Origin: Timema cristinae
Taxonomy: Eukaryota; Arthropoda; Insecta; Phasmatodea; Timematidae
NCBI GenBank assembly: GCA_039000515.1
Contig: JBCFYV010000024.1
Span: 45,056,187-45,120,186, forward strand
Direction: 5' to 3'
DNA: 64,000 bases
Position 1 is the stretch's first letter; each line of letters starts with the position of its first letter. The translations under genes and the position numbers were made by a program. A model generated the notes under the pieces. The model searched no databases, was not told the DNA's origin, and was given only the letters and a program-made list of their open reading frames with translations. Below are positions 47,737 to 60,700 of the stretch, in pieces.

Positions 47737-50700
47737 GGTAGGAAAATCTCCCCCTCAGTCGCGTACTGTGCCAATTCTCCCATTCACATTCAATTGAAAG
47801 GGAAGACATACATTTCTATTTGCTCCGTTGACATCATTCGCGAACTCATTCATAAACGGACTTTTTTTTATTTTATTTTCGCGGGAACTAGCTCGTGGCT
47901 CATTCTATGGGATTTGTATATGATTATTTACACTACATGCGTATGGTACGATTCTCATATTAAAGGCCTTATATGACAGCTAGAAAAGTAAAAGATCTAA
48001 TTTCACACATCCGTATATCAGATCATAATTATCTGCAACCGTCACTTTTGACACACGTTATCAATACCTGTAATATAATAATATTGAAGAACTGTAATTA
48101 TTGTTGGACTAAAAATAATAATTGTGTTTTTTAAATGTACTTATGAAAATTGGACAGTATTATGCGTTTGCGTTTATAAATTTTACCTGGGCTAATAAAT
48201 AAAGAGGCTATTTCGCTTCAAGAGGCAAGGGATATATAAAAGTGAGTTAACGCCAACAATGTTTTATGGAAGTGAAACGTGGGTTTGTCAGAAGAAAAAC
48301 AAGAGCAAGGCGAATGCGGTCGAAATGAGATATCTAAGAAATGTATGAGGGAAATATCGTATGGACAGAGTCAAAGAAGCTTCTTACGTTGGTTTGGGCA
48401 TGTTGAGAGGATGAGAGTGATTGAGAGACGAAGAAAATATATGAAGGTAGAGTGTGTGGATAAAAAGTAAGGTTAAGCCATGTAATACGTGGATAAATGT
48501 TGTAGATCAATCTGTGAAAAATAGAAATATTAATAGTTTTAAAAATAAACGAGCAAACATGACTTGGGGTATGGATGTTGTTGAACCTAAGGGAGTATGA
48601 AAGGTTAGGGCAGTGGGGAGAAAGTTAGTGTGGATGGATTAGGTACGGAGTTGTTTATTGAGCTGTATTCACAGTCTCTTGCCCACCTCGGAATGGAATG
48701 TCATGTGTGTTTACACATAAGCTTATAATATATATGAAAATCACAATATACCTCATAATCTTGCTCTAAAAAATGTTCACAGTTGCAATACTTTATCTAT
48801 ATTAGAGAGTAAAGAATATGTCAGGAGATGATCAGGCTACCTCGATCAGAGGTACTATAGGTAGGGTTGACTTCAGTCTTGGGGAAAGTGATCGCCTCTG
48901 AACCCGATGTTTTGGGTTCAATCCCAGCTGAGGTCGATGGATATTTCTTTAGCTATAAAAATCGTTGCACAACTTCCTTGGAGGAGAAGTAAAGCCGTCG
49001 GTCCCATGTTGATTGTGGCATTAAAAGAAACCTGGAAGGTTTGGGAAAATCTATTTTCCAGCAAAATTTTTTGTCCTTTCACACTCGGATCATTTTTTTT
49101 AACACAACGTCTTACTACCCGTCTGGTTTATACGCTTATGTACTAATTGCGGGTGACCTGGTGGTCTAGGGGTAAGGTGTCAGACTTCTGTGCTGGCGGC
49201 TGGGGTTCAATCCTCGGTCCCGGAACAGATTTATCTGATTTCCAAACCCTTCCTTCACCTCTGACAAGACATCTTGTGAATGTGGGGAATGCCAGGCCTC
49301 CACCGTGGTTCGGATTCCAGTTAAACTGTAGGTCCTCCATTTCATCTCACAATCACCCTACCATTACACATTAGCGTAAGTGCGTATAACCCGAATGGGT
49401 AGTAAGACGCGGTGCTAAATAATAAATATTATTTAGCATCGCGTCTTACTACCCGTTCGGGTTATACGTTTTAAGTACTAATTACGCTAATGGATTAGGA
49501 ATTGGGAAGGTTGAATTAAAGGAAGTGAACCCGCATTTGCGTGGAGGGAGAGTGGAAAACCATTTAGGAAAAACCACCCCTAGTTCACCCGACCGAGATT
49601 CGAACCTCGTCTCCCCGTCCTCAGCAGTCAGCTCAAACGACAAGCGCGTTAGCCAACTACGACACAGAGGCGGGTTATTTATAGAAAGTGTGCACGCATT
49701 TGCGTGGGTGGAGGGTGAAAAACCATTTTGGAAGAAGCCGTAATCGGTAGTCTATTGTACTGCGAGAGTAGTGCGTTAGACAATGCGGTCACCAAAGTGG
49801 AACTCAATGAATTCTCGTGTGCTGATATTATCAGTCAGTTCAGAAAAAGCACGTTAAATACCTCAAATAAATGAAAATGTAGGTGTTGGTTAGTTATCAA
49901 ATGGAGGTGCAGGTAGGGGCTTGGTTTAATAATCTAGCCAAGGTTGTGGCAACGGAGCATTCAGTGAGGTTCAGGAAGAGGCAATAATCCGGCATCACTA
50001 TCTCACCCTCTCCTTGAACCCTCTATCTCTCTCTCTCTCTTCCCCTCTCAAGGCCAAACCACAAGTGCGAAATTACCCGCCAGACGCACAGCGAGCCACT
50101 CAACCTTGTACAGTCCACTACACAAAAATAGCTGCCGCGAGCGGTCAAGGACGAGTGTTTTATAAGTCGTTAGTAATGTTCTGATTGCTTACATGTATCT
50201 ATTGGCTAAAAACAACCATTAATTATAGTAGGATTATCGTAAATAAGGACCGCTTCTGTGGTCTCAAGAGATCTTGGCTACAGATCCAGAGGTCTTTGGT
50301 TCGATCCACGGGCTTACAGTGTTTTTTTTAATGAATCAGTTGTTCTGGAACGGGGCCAGACTCAGCATCGTGAGGGGCTACTTTAAAATAAAAATAGCAG
50401 CTCTGGTCTAGAAAACTGAGATTTATTACTGGAGGTTTCGTTGTGCTGACCACATGACACCTTCTATCCGTAGACGTTGGCACTGTATTTGTCGACATGT
50501 GGTGGCCGCTCCCTTGCAGGCTGTCGCCATTTTTTTATGGTAAAAATAACCATCCCGGAAATACAATAAACGTATATTATTTTTTCTGTTATATTTGTAA
50601 TATTTTAGTATAATGTTAATATTTTTAGTAAGTTTTGACATTATGTATCTAAATTGACATGCGCAGATCACTTAGCTTTAGGCATTATTATAAATAAATT

Positions 50701-51749
50701 GTTTTATACACTTTTTTTAACCGTTAAAAACGTTTATTTCTATCGAATCTGACCAAAGTCCTATTTTTATTGGGAGAACCTTATCTGACAGCTAGAAAAC
50801 TTACTAGATCTACTTTCACTTATTCATACGTCAAGTCAAGTCATCTTCGATCCTATATTATATTCTGTAAATTAGCACTAATAGGCCTAATATAGTAAGA
50901 TCTTATCAACGTATACTTTCTTAATGTTTCTTTCTACCAAAATCCTGCTATAGCTAGCAGCTAGCCCACTTAAGCCCACTTAGGTGGTCGAATGGTATAA
51001 GGCGTCACTTCACAATAGACTGGGTGGGCAATGATGGGAATATCGGGCTTCGAATCTCAGTCAGATGTACTGAGGCCATATTTTCCTATATGGTTTTCCA
51101 CTCTCCCTCAAAGCTAATGCGGGTATACTTCCTCTAAATCCAACCTTCCTAATCCCTAGCACATAAGGGTAATTAATATATGCGTTTAACCCAATAACGA
51201 AGTAGTAAAAAAAAAAGTTAAAGCTGAACTGTTATTTTTAAGGTGGGATGGAAGGGAAAGAGATAAAAGTCAATGTTTTTTTACAGTTTTTATAGCAAAA
51301 CTTTTTTTCGACTAAAAGAAATCAAATAATTCTCCGGTAAAAACAAAGAGTTAAATTTTCTTCGCATGGTGATATCAACAGTTGCTAGATATCTGTCATG
51401 CGTATATCAGTGTTTGATGAGAAACTTTTTAAACGAAGAGAAAAAGTTGTCATTAAATTCCAGGACAACCTTGACAGATATTCAAGAACTGTTGATATCA
51501 CCAGGTGAAGAAAATTAAACTCTTTGTTTCTACTGGATAAATATCTGATTTATTTTGAACAAAAAATGTTTTGATATAAAAACTGCAAAGAAACACTAAT
51601 CTTTTATCTCTTTCCTCTTGCCCGCCACCTTAGATGTTAAATTTCCTGTCAACGTTACCGACACTTGATTTGTTTGTTATAGGTTTTAAAAGGTTCTTCT
51701 TATGATGATGAGGCCTTGTGTACTCTCAGGACGTGTGTACAGGGGTGTA

Positions 51750-51786
<37 letters not shown>

Positions 51787-54700
51787 GACAATGCAGTTTT
51801 TATTGATGTTGCATAGGGGTTTATTTACAGAAGTTATGATGTGTAAGGTTGTGTGTTGAAACACATTCTCTTCATTAAAATAAGCTTGTCTAGGTTATGA
51901 AATGATAAGTCCAGTTTTCATAGAAAATACAAACACTATTTTTTTTTTTTTTTTTTTGCATTCCACATTGAAAACATATTATAAATTATTATCACCATTA
52001 TTTTATAGGTATATGTAAAAAGATTATCAACAATGACAGCTGAGAATCACGTAACTTAACGTATGAATAATTGGAGTAGATCTATTAAGTTGTATAGAAA
52101 TTTCGTGACCTTTCTCAGTTGAAGGAATGGGATTATTACCTAAAACATTTAAGGTATTTAACGTGCACTTTCTGAACCTACTGATTATATTGGAAAACGA
52201 ATTACAAACAGAAATATTTCGGCCGTGACAGGAATCGAACTCAGGGTCGTTAAATCAGAATATGGATATGCTCACGAGCTTACAACGATAAAGGTTGCAA
52301 ATTCAACTGCGTGTATAGTTTTTGTTAATAAAAAATAGGCTACAACTTTACTATGGAAATATAATTTGTTTAGTACATACAGGTGTGTATCATCTAAGTT
52401 ATATTAAATCAACATTAATTGGACACATTTCAATCATGTATGACCGATCTTTGTGAAAGTTATCTCTAATAACATTGTCAGATAGAAATAAAATAAATTA
52501 GTTGTTCAAGATTTCATTTTTATAAAAGGTTATTTGTCTAAGAAATTGTTTTAATGTAAATATGGAATAAATCACTTGTATACAATCAAGTATCTATAAA
52601 AGGCGAAACTTGGAGGATTAATGATTAAAATTACGGATATGAGCCTATTGAAAAATGACACCTGAACACGGGAGTCAATGCTCAAGGTCATTCTTCACTA
52701 ATATCTTAAAGCAGAGTCTGTGATGGATGTGTGAATGTACGTTGTACTGTTGGCTGGATAAAGCCACAACCTAGTCACCGGTGATTGAGATATCAATGAT
52801 AGTTCTTAATTGACTGTGATAGTCACACGTCTGGATAGCTCAGTGGTAGAGAACTGGCGTTTAAGGCAAAGGCCCTGGTTTCGATTCCCGTGTCCATGTG
52901 TCAATTTAAATCTATTCTATTGTGTTATGTGGGATGGATGGACATGTATAGGCCTACTGAGATTATCAACAAGTGTAAACATTTCACTGTTACAATTTTA
53001 TTACAACTATTATTTTTATTAATTTCTTAAAGTTCGGAAATGATTTTTTTTTTAAATTAGCAATATTTTTTTTCTCATTTGTAATTTTTTTAAATCTCGA
53101 TTTTTAATACTAAGATCTCGTATTTAAAAATGTTATGGATGAATAATGCAGGATTTGACTCAAAACTATCTTTAATAGATAGAAAACTATCTGCCGTGAA
53201 AGAACAGGTTTAATTTGTCTATGAACGCCTTAAGATATCAGGGGGCAATTCTATTAACAGTAATGCGTAGAGGATTGCGTCTGACGATTACACAGGTGTG
53301 AATATGAATCTTAAATGCGGATTTTACTTTCTCATATCTTATATAAGGCGTCATCCATAATCATATAACGCTTTTTCTTGCTTCCCCCATTCACCATCCC
53401 TATGTAACACCATGTACAGTAGCCCCATGGCTTCTTTGGTGCTGACTGACAGCTCACAGCTGACTTCTGACAGTCAACATTTAGGTATATACCTAAATTT
53501 TGACTGTCAAAAGTGACAGCTGCTAAACACATGTTGTTGCAGATCATATGGTTCGGTGTAGGAATACATAATTTAGTCTAGTAACTTTTCAGAGCTGTCA
53601 GTCAGCACCAAAGAAGCCATGGGGCTACTGTAGACATTAAGCCTCTCCCCAACCCATGTTACGTAACTACATCAAGAATAAGGTTATTATTTCAAAGGTA
53701 AGCTATTGTCATACCAAAAGAGGGAATCAGATGTAATACAATTCAGAATCGAAAGTTACCTATAACTATGTTTATTAACGATTAAAATATGTTTAATATT
53801 ATTTTTTCAACATTAGGAAGTTTGAGATCTGTGTTACGTTATACTGTGATGCACCCATGTAACCTCATGTGACATTAGGGTTCACCCTACCCCTTCTACC
53901 CTCTACAGCCCTACGTGGTATGTGGATGAGTCCTAAAGGGTTTTAAAAGTATGTTTTTTTCTGAAAAAATAACCCTTTCTTGAGACTTAGATTCAAACTC
54001 TTATCCATGTTTTTATCTAATAAATTATTTCTTGCGTGCCATATGACACGGACAACCAGAAAACTTATCAAAGTTTGGTTTGCTGCATTCTTTAATATTG
54101 ACAGCGCGATTGGAAACAGTTGAATTTTTTTTTCCCTATAAAATCATTATTTTTTAAATGTCATCTTTTTTAATACGATAAAATAGTTTTACTTGCCCCA
54201 ATTCCATGTTTTTTGTTCAAGTATAACATAGAAAACTCCGCCAAGATGTGACGTCTGATTCTAGCTGTATTAATTTGTTTTTTAACTTAGGTGTTATTCG
54301 TTGGATGAACAATAACTGTGAGATGGTCATGACATTGTCCCAGTCAAACTTGACCCCAAATACATAATTTTCTGCCTTCAACTAAAATCTCTCAATTAAT
54401 TTCCAACTTTTAACTGCTTAATTATAACGTTTCGACCTGTCAAAGATAAGTTGATAACTCATTGCGCTCACCCCCCCCCCCCCCCCCCTCCCCCCGTTTT
54501 TTAAAGTAGTGTATCAATGAAGGACTCGCAAATTGGCAACGCCGCAGAACCTAGCCTGGATGATTACATCCGAACCTACTTCTTTTCCCACCCTACTCTG
54601 CGGGGTGAGGTTGTTGGGAGGGGGGGGGGGATGTAGTTTTATATGTGGTATATGGGTACAGGATGTGAAGTGACCATGCCGCCCAATTAAGATGGTAATC

Positions 54701-55474
54701 AGGTCGTTCGAGAGCGAACTTTCGAGAAGAGGATGACCGTTTTAAGGGTTGATTGACATTAGATTGGAATTGAAATATAAGAGAGTTGTGGATCGTGTCT
54801 ATGGTCGGTTCCCGGATTATGTAAGTCGAGATTTCATCTGCAAACACAATAAGGTGGTTTTCGGCGCCTATAATGGAACTTTAATCGATCGTCGAATCAT
54901 TAATACCTTACCGGTAGAGGTTTGAATCTCTACTGGTGGTTTTCTCGCGTGTGATTTATTAGTACATTTCATAACCTCTGCCCACGCAAAAAAGGGGAAG
55001 CAATAATTTTTTAATAAAATATTTTGTCCCTTTAATTCACCTTTTTTTTATCGGAAAAAGAAGGTAAAAAGAGAAAAAAAAGTTGTTAATTGGTTTTATA
55101 ATTTCTTTCTACCTCATTTCCTACGAGATTGATTTATCAATTTATTAAAATTCATTTAAATTTACCTTCTATAATATAAAATGTGTAGCCTTACAACGTT
55201 TTGTAACAAAATAAGTTATTCAGTAAGATTTATTTTCATTGTAAGCCCTATTTATTTTAAGGTAAAGTTTTAAAATGTGTATTCACATTTGAGCTTAGTT
55301 TTAGATTGTATAAAGTTTTGTTTTTTTATTTTCTATGGTATATTTGGTTCAAAATGGTGTTTAAATTGTCACACCAATTTAATTACGACTTACAAGTGAG
55401 CTCATATGACTATGAAAGGTCACGCCAATACTACAAGTTTATGCATTAAAAATCTGTTTGTTTTTTATGTTTTA

Positions 55475-55512
<38 letters not shown>

Positions 55513-57666
55513 CATCACCGCGTCTTACTACCTGTTCGGGTTATACGCACTTACGTTAATGTGTAATAGTAGGGTGATTGTGATTAAATTGACCACCTCT
55601 ATCGTCTAGTGGTCAGAGCTCCTGACTGCAGATCCAGAGGTCCCGGGTTTAATCCCCAGCACTTTAAGATATATTTTTTTTTGTGAAGTGGTGGGCCTGG
55701 AACGTGGTCAAACTCATCCTCAAGAGGAAAAATTAAGAGCCATTTGAATAAATAAGTTGCAGCACCACTTTAGAAAACTGAGATTAACGGCTGCAGAGTT
55801 CATTGTGCTGACCAAATGACACCCTCTCTCCGTAAATGTTAGTACTATCATCACTAACGGCAATGGCCGCTCGGTCGATATCACTCGCTTGCGGGCTAAC
55901 CCCATGGAATTTTTTTCCTTTTTATTTTTTTTTGTTCCCGTTTCTTACTACCGTTCGGATTATATGACTATGTACTAATTACTCTAATGGTTTTAGGGAT
56001 TAGGAAGGTTATATTTATAAAAGGTGTACCCACATTTGCGTGCAGGGAGAGAATAAAACCCTCTTACAAAATAACACAGTACACCCGACAGAGATTCGAA
56101 CCTTAATCTCCACCATCATTGACAGTCTAGTCTACCGCGAGAGTAGCGCGTTAGACCATACGGCCACCGAAGTGAGTATCCCAGTTTAAAAAAAAATACC
56201 CAAACGTAAAGAATAAGCTAGAATCTACTCCTCTATATATGGTAATGATGCCATGAAAAACATCTCGGTAAACAAGCACAAATTACCCACTGTAATGAGG
56301 GATGTCTTAACAAAATGTCGAGTAATTATCTCCTCTCAATTGGTCGCTTCCCGGACGTTTATTTTTTATTTTTTCCCTCCTGCCTCCTACATGGTCATAA
56401 TAACGAGTAACGGGGTTAACGATCCTAAGAAATGTTACTTAACGTCCGTACGCAGTCTTATATATATTAATTTTTTAATAGACATGTTATAATTGCTCTT
56501 CACAGACCATTAGAACAACTTGCTGATCTGACTATAAACATTGCTACTTTATAGTGGGAGCTCAGTAAGAAGTTAGTTTGGAAAATATACAAATATAATT
56601 AATATCAGTGACAAGGTTTTTTTACGAGTCAGTGGATAATTCTGTCACCAGGTTGGCCCCTGATAATGAATGGACAGAATATCACCTCCAGATCAACTCC
56701 TATGGGAAAAAAAGAATCTTACCAACCACTCTCCCCTACCCGGAATCACACACAAAGAACCATTATACCTAATAAAAGAAAATCCATACTAACCATGGGA
56801 AAAAAACCTCCATGGTGTCAGCCCGTAAGCAATCTATACCAAACGAGTGTCCGCCGCATGCTGGCGAACATGGTCCCAATATTTGCGGATAGAGGGTATC
56901 ATGTAGTCAGCACAACCAACCCTCCAACCTCTCAGTTTTCCGGACCGGAGCCGCTACGTCTTTATTCAAATAGCTCCTCATTTGTTCTCACGAGGCTGAG
57001 TTGAGCCCGTTCAAGAGACACTGCTTCAGAGAAAATCTATAGACGCCGGGGATCGAACCAAGGACTTCTGTATTTGAAGCCTGACCTCTAGACCACAGAG
57101 GTTGTCATCCCAAACATAACGAAACATTATCATTAAATTCCACCAAACCTCACTAATCACAAGGAAGTAACAAATAAATTGAGGAAGGGAACCCGCATTT
57201 TCGTGGAAGGAGAGTGGAAAACCATTGAGTAAAACCACCTTCAGAACATCTGACCGGTATCGAAGCCTGTCTTGGTATCTCACCTAACACGAGAGTAGCG
57301 CGTTAGACCCCACGGCCACCTAGGCGGATATACGCTTACATTAATTACAATTATGGAAGAGCGATGATGAAGGTAAAATTTAAGAGGAAATTTAGCCGCA
57401 TTTGCTTGAAAGGAAAGCGGAGAACCATTCAAGGGTGGAAAAAACATCCTGAGTACACCCTACCGGGATTCGAACCCTGATCTCCTTGTCATAGGTTATC
57501 CAGTCTACCATGAGAGTGAAGCCTTGGACCATTCATCCACCTGTGCAAGTGCTTTTTTTTAGCTGTTGTATAAAAGGCCCTCCTTACGAAAATTGGACTG
57601 TGTGTGTGTGTTGGTTGACCTCTTCCCCACTAGTAGCCGGCACTGTTTCAGTAATGTGTGAGTGTG

Positions 57667-57705
<39 letters not shown>

Positions 57706-60700
57706 TTATCAGTGGGGTGATCACACGAACATCTTCCCATCATAATGACCGTGATATGTCTTTGAGAGCCAAGACAATATCTGAGAAGAACATTCCACGA
57801 TTTGTCTTGAAGCGACAACTTTTTAACTCCCGTGTTCTACGAGACGTATGAAGGAAGTGGGGGGGAGATAATTTTACATAAATTACTCAATATTTAAATT
57901 TGTATAACTTACAATATTAATACTACAATTCTGAGCTACATCACTCGTAGCCCAGTAATGGAAGACTAACTAGTACTAATGTACAGTTTCCAGAGGACGC
58001 CCGAATTACTAATCCCTACATCCTTTCCGTGGAGGTCTTTCCATGTCCCGATGAGATGAGATGATGGCGATAGTGAGTATGAGGGTGTGGAACCAGTAGA
58101 AACATTTAAACATAACTAATCTACCAACCAAACCCTGGTGAACGTTGGGGTAATTCCCCTTTCGGAAAAAAAAATGCTGGGATTAGAAACCTGGACTCCT
58201 AAGTTTGTAGCAAGGTTCACTGACCACCACACCACGGTGCCGGTTACTTTTGAGATTATATTAGACAGTTCTATTGCGTCCTATTTTATTGGACCGGTTT
58301 ATCTACAGTCTATCCAGCGTAAGAGTGGTGGTAATAGACAGCTAGCATAATATTTTTATTGCAAACATTGTTTTAAAGTCGCTAATGTGGAAATAGTTAT
58401 GTTCTTGGTAGCACTTTATTATCAATTAAAAGTGTTATCAAAGTTTCTAATAATACTTCATGATGATTACTATATATTTGGCTTTTTCTTATCTCATTGA
58501 AAGAGAAGAAAATATTAATATAACTGTTAAATGTTTTATCTGGCAATGTGGTAACAATATATTATAGGCTATCAAAATATAAGCAATAATAATTAAAAAG
58601 TATTATATTCATTAATCATAACTGTATCTTTTTCAACTTGCCACCAAAATAAGTATTTTTTTTTAACTTGGATAAGAGCTTTACAAAATATTGGTTTCAA
58701 GATTAGACGTTCTTATTTTGATAATAATAATAATAATAATAATAATATTTACACCCGTTATACCTTGGGTTATACGCTTTAAGTACTAATTACGCTAATG
58801 GATTAGGAATTGGGAAGGTTGAATTAGAGGAAGTGAACCCACATTTGCGTGGAGGGAAAGTGGAAAACCATTTTGGGAAAAATCACCTCTAGTTCACCCG
58901 ACCGAGATTCGAACCTCGATCTCCCCGTCCTCAGCAGTCTAGCTCAACACGACAAGCGCGTTAGCCAACTACGCCACCGAGGCGGGTATTATTTTGTAAA
59001 CAGTGCCTAAACACAACTGAGAGCTTTGTAAGATGTCATCAACCATCCTATTTCATACTGTTTGCCATCTTAATTTATGAAGAGAAAGGAACCTCTAAAG
59101 AATCTCGTTTGTAAGACATTTTTAAATGAACTACAAACACCGCTTCCACTAAAATAAAACATCCAAAAGATTGTTTTATTATTTATATTTTCATAAAGTA
59201 AAAATTCCAGATGTAGCCCGTGGACCGTAAGTTTGTGGGCCCTATAGCCCATAGTTACACTAAATAGGTAGAGATGATTGCGTGGAAGTAAAATATAAAA
59301 TCATTTAGGGAAATAAGCGCTGTTCCTCCAGTCGAGATTCGAAACCTGACCTCATCACCACCCACCAACTAAATGATGCATGTTTCTAAAATGTTAAAAT
59401 AGTAAAAGGTTCACTCCTTAGCCCACGTGAGCACCGATGCTTGTAGTTTAGTATGTGGGATACAGTCTTTTAATTGGTATTGAGGTGTTTTAATTGTAAT
59501 AAAATGTATGCTCAAGGATACGATAATTTAAGACTATCAAAAGAATCAAAGATGGCAGTGTATAAAAATGTTTTATGGATGTGAAACGTGGGTTTGTCAG
59601 AAGAAAAACAAGAGCGAGTGGAATGCTGTTGGAATAAGATATATAATAAATGTGTGTGGGAAATGTATGGACAGAGTCAGTAATGAATGCTGAAGGAGTG
59701 TGGTTTGAAAGGGAATCCGATAGATAAATATGAAAGAAGCGTCTTACGTTGGTTTGGGCATGTTGAGAGGATGAGTGTGGATCGAGTGACGAAGCAAATA
59801 TATGAAGGTAGAGCGTGTGGATCAAAAGGAAGGGTTAAGCCATGTAATACGTGGATAAATGTTGTAGATAAATCTGTGAAAAATAGAAATCTTAATAGTT
59901 TTAAAAATAAAAGAGCATTTTTGACTCGGTGTATGGATGTTGTTGAAGCGAAGGGAGAATTCAAAGATAGGGAAGTGTGGAGAAAGTTAGTGAAGATGGA
60001 TTAAGTACGGAGTTTTTTTATAGCAATATGCACAGTTTATTGCCTACCCCGTAAGGGAACGGTGTGATTAGGTATGTACGTAAGACTATCTTCACTAACA
60101 TTCACCTCGAAGAATTACCTCAAATGTCACAGTCACGTACACTTTTTTTAATGATTTTTATCAGGTTAAACATTTAGATTTTAGAAAATACTAACATAAT
60201 TACTATATTTTTTGCCGTCATCAATTATGTTTATTTATTTTATTTGTGTTATTTTTTAGGTATAGATAATATTTATGTAGAGTGACCATTGCATATAACA
60301 TATAAAGGAAAATAGGTAAATCATATTACAAATATTTCCAAGAAAATAACTTTTATATCTCAACTACATGAAGAAATCAGGAAATTCTTTTTTTAAATCA
60401 ACTTAAATATGACAGAGACTTATTTTAACCATAATATAAATTGTATTAGTTAGATCTCATTATTGTCTAACAGATGACAGTACTAACTCATTTTGAGTTA
60501 AAATTGGGCTTTCTTGCTTTTTTTTTTTACCTGTACCTATCGTACTTGGTTGAATACGTGGGATATATAAATTAAAATTAAACCCTGTGTGGTCAATAAC
60601 AAAGAAGATAACAAATTGAGAACACCTGCAGTGGTTTTGAGGACCCATCTCGTGGAAAATTGTCACTTGCAGACAAACGCCGCATTAGTTCAAGGTCAAT

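Noticed and set aside
52829..52901. Functional tRNA gene
   Set aside because: Mismatches in D and anticodon stems; kept only as a tRNA-like sequence.
54593..54847. Serine-rich minus-strand open frame as the missing NKCC N-terminal exon
   Set aside because: It lies between exons 1 and 2 of those visible, which already join in phase, and has no motif of the NKCC N-terminus.
59677..59964. Minus-strand open frame of 95 codons, and a similar one at 10934-11215
   Set aside because: They are the antisense of LINE-1-family 3' ends; the coding sense is on the plus strand.
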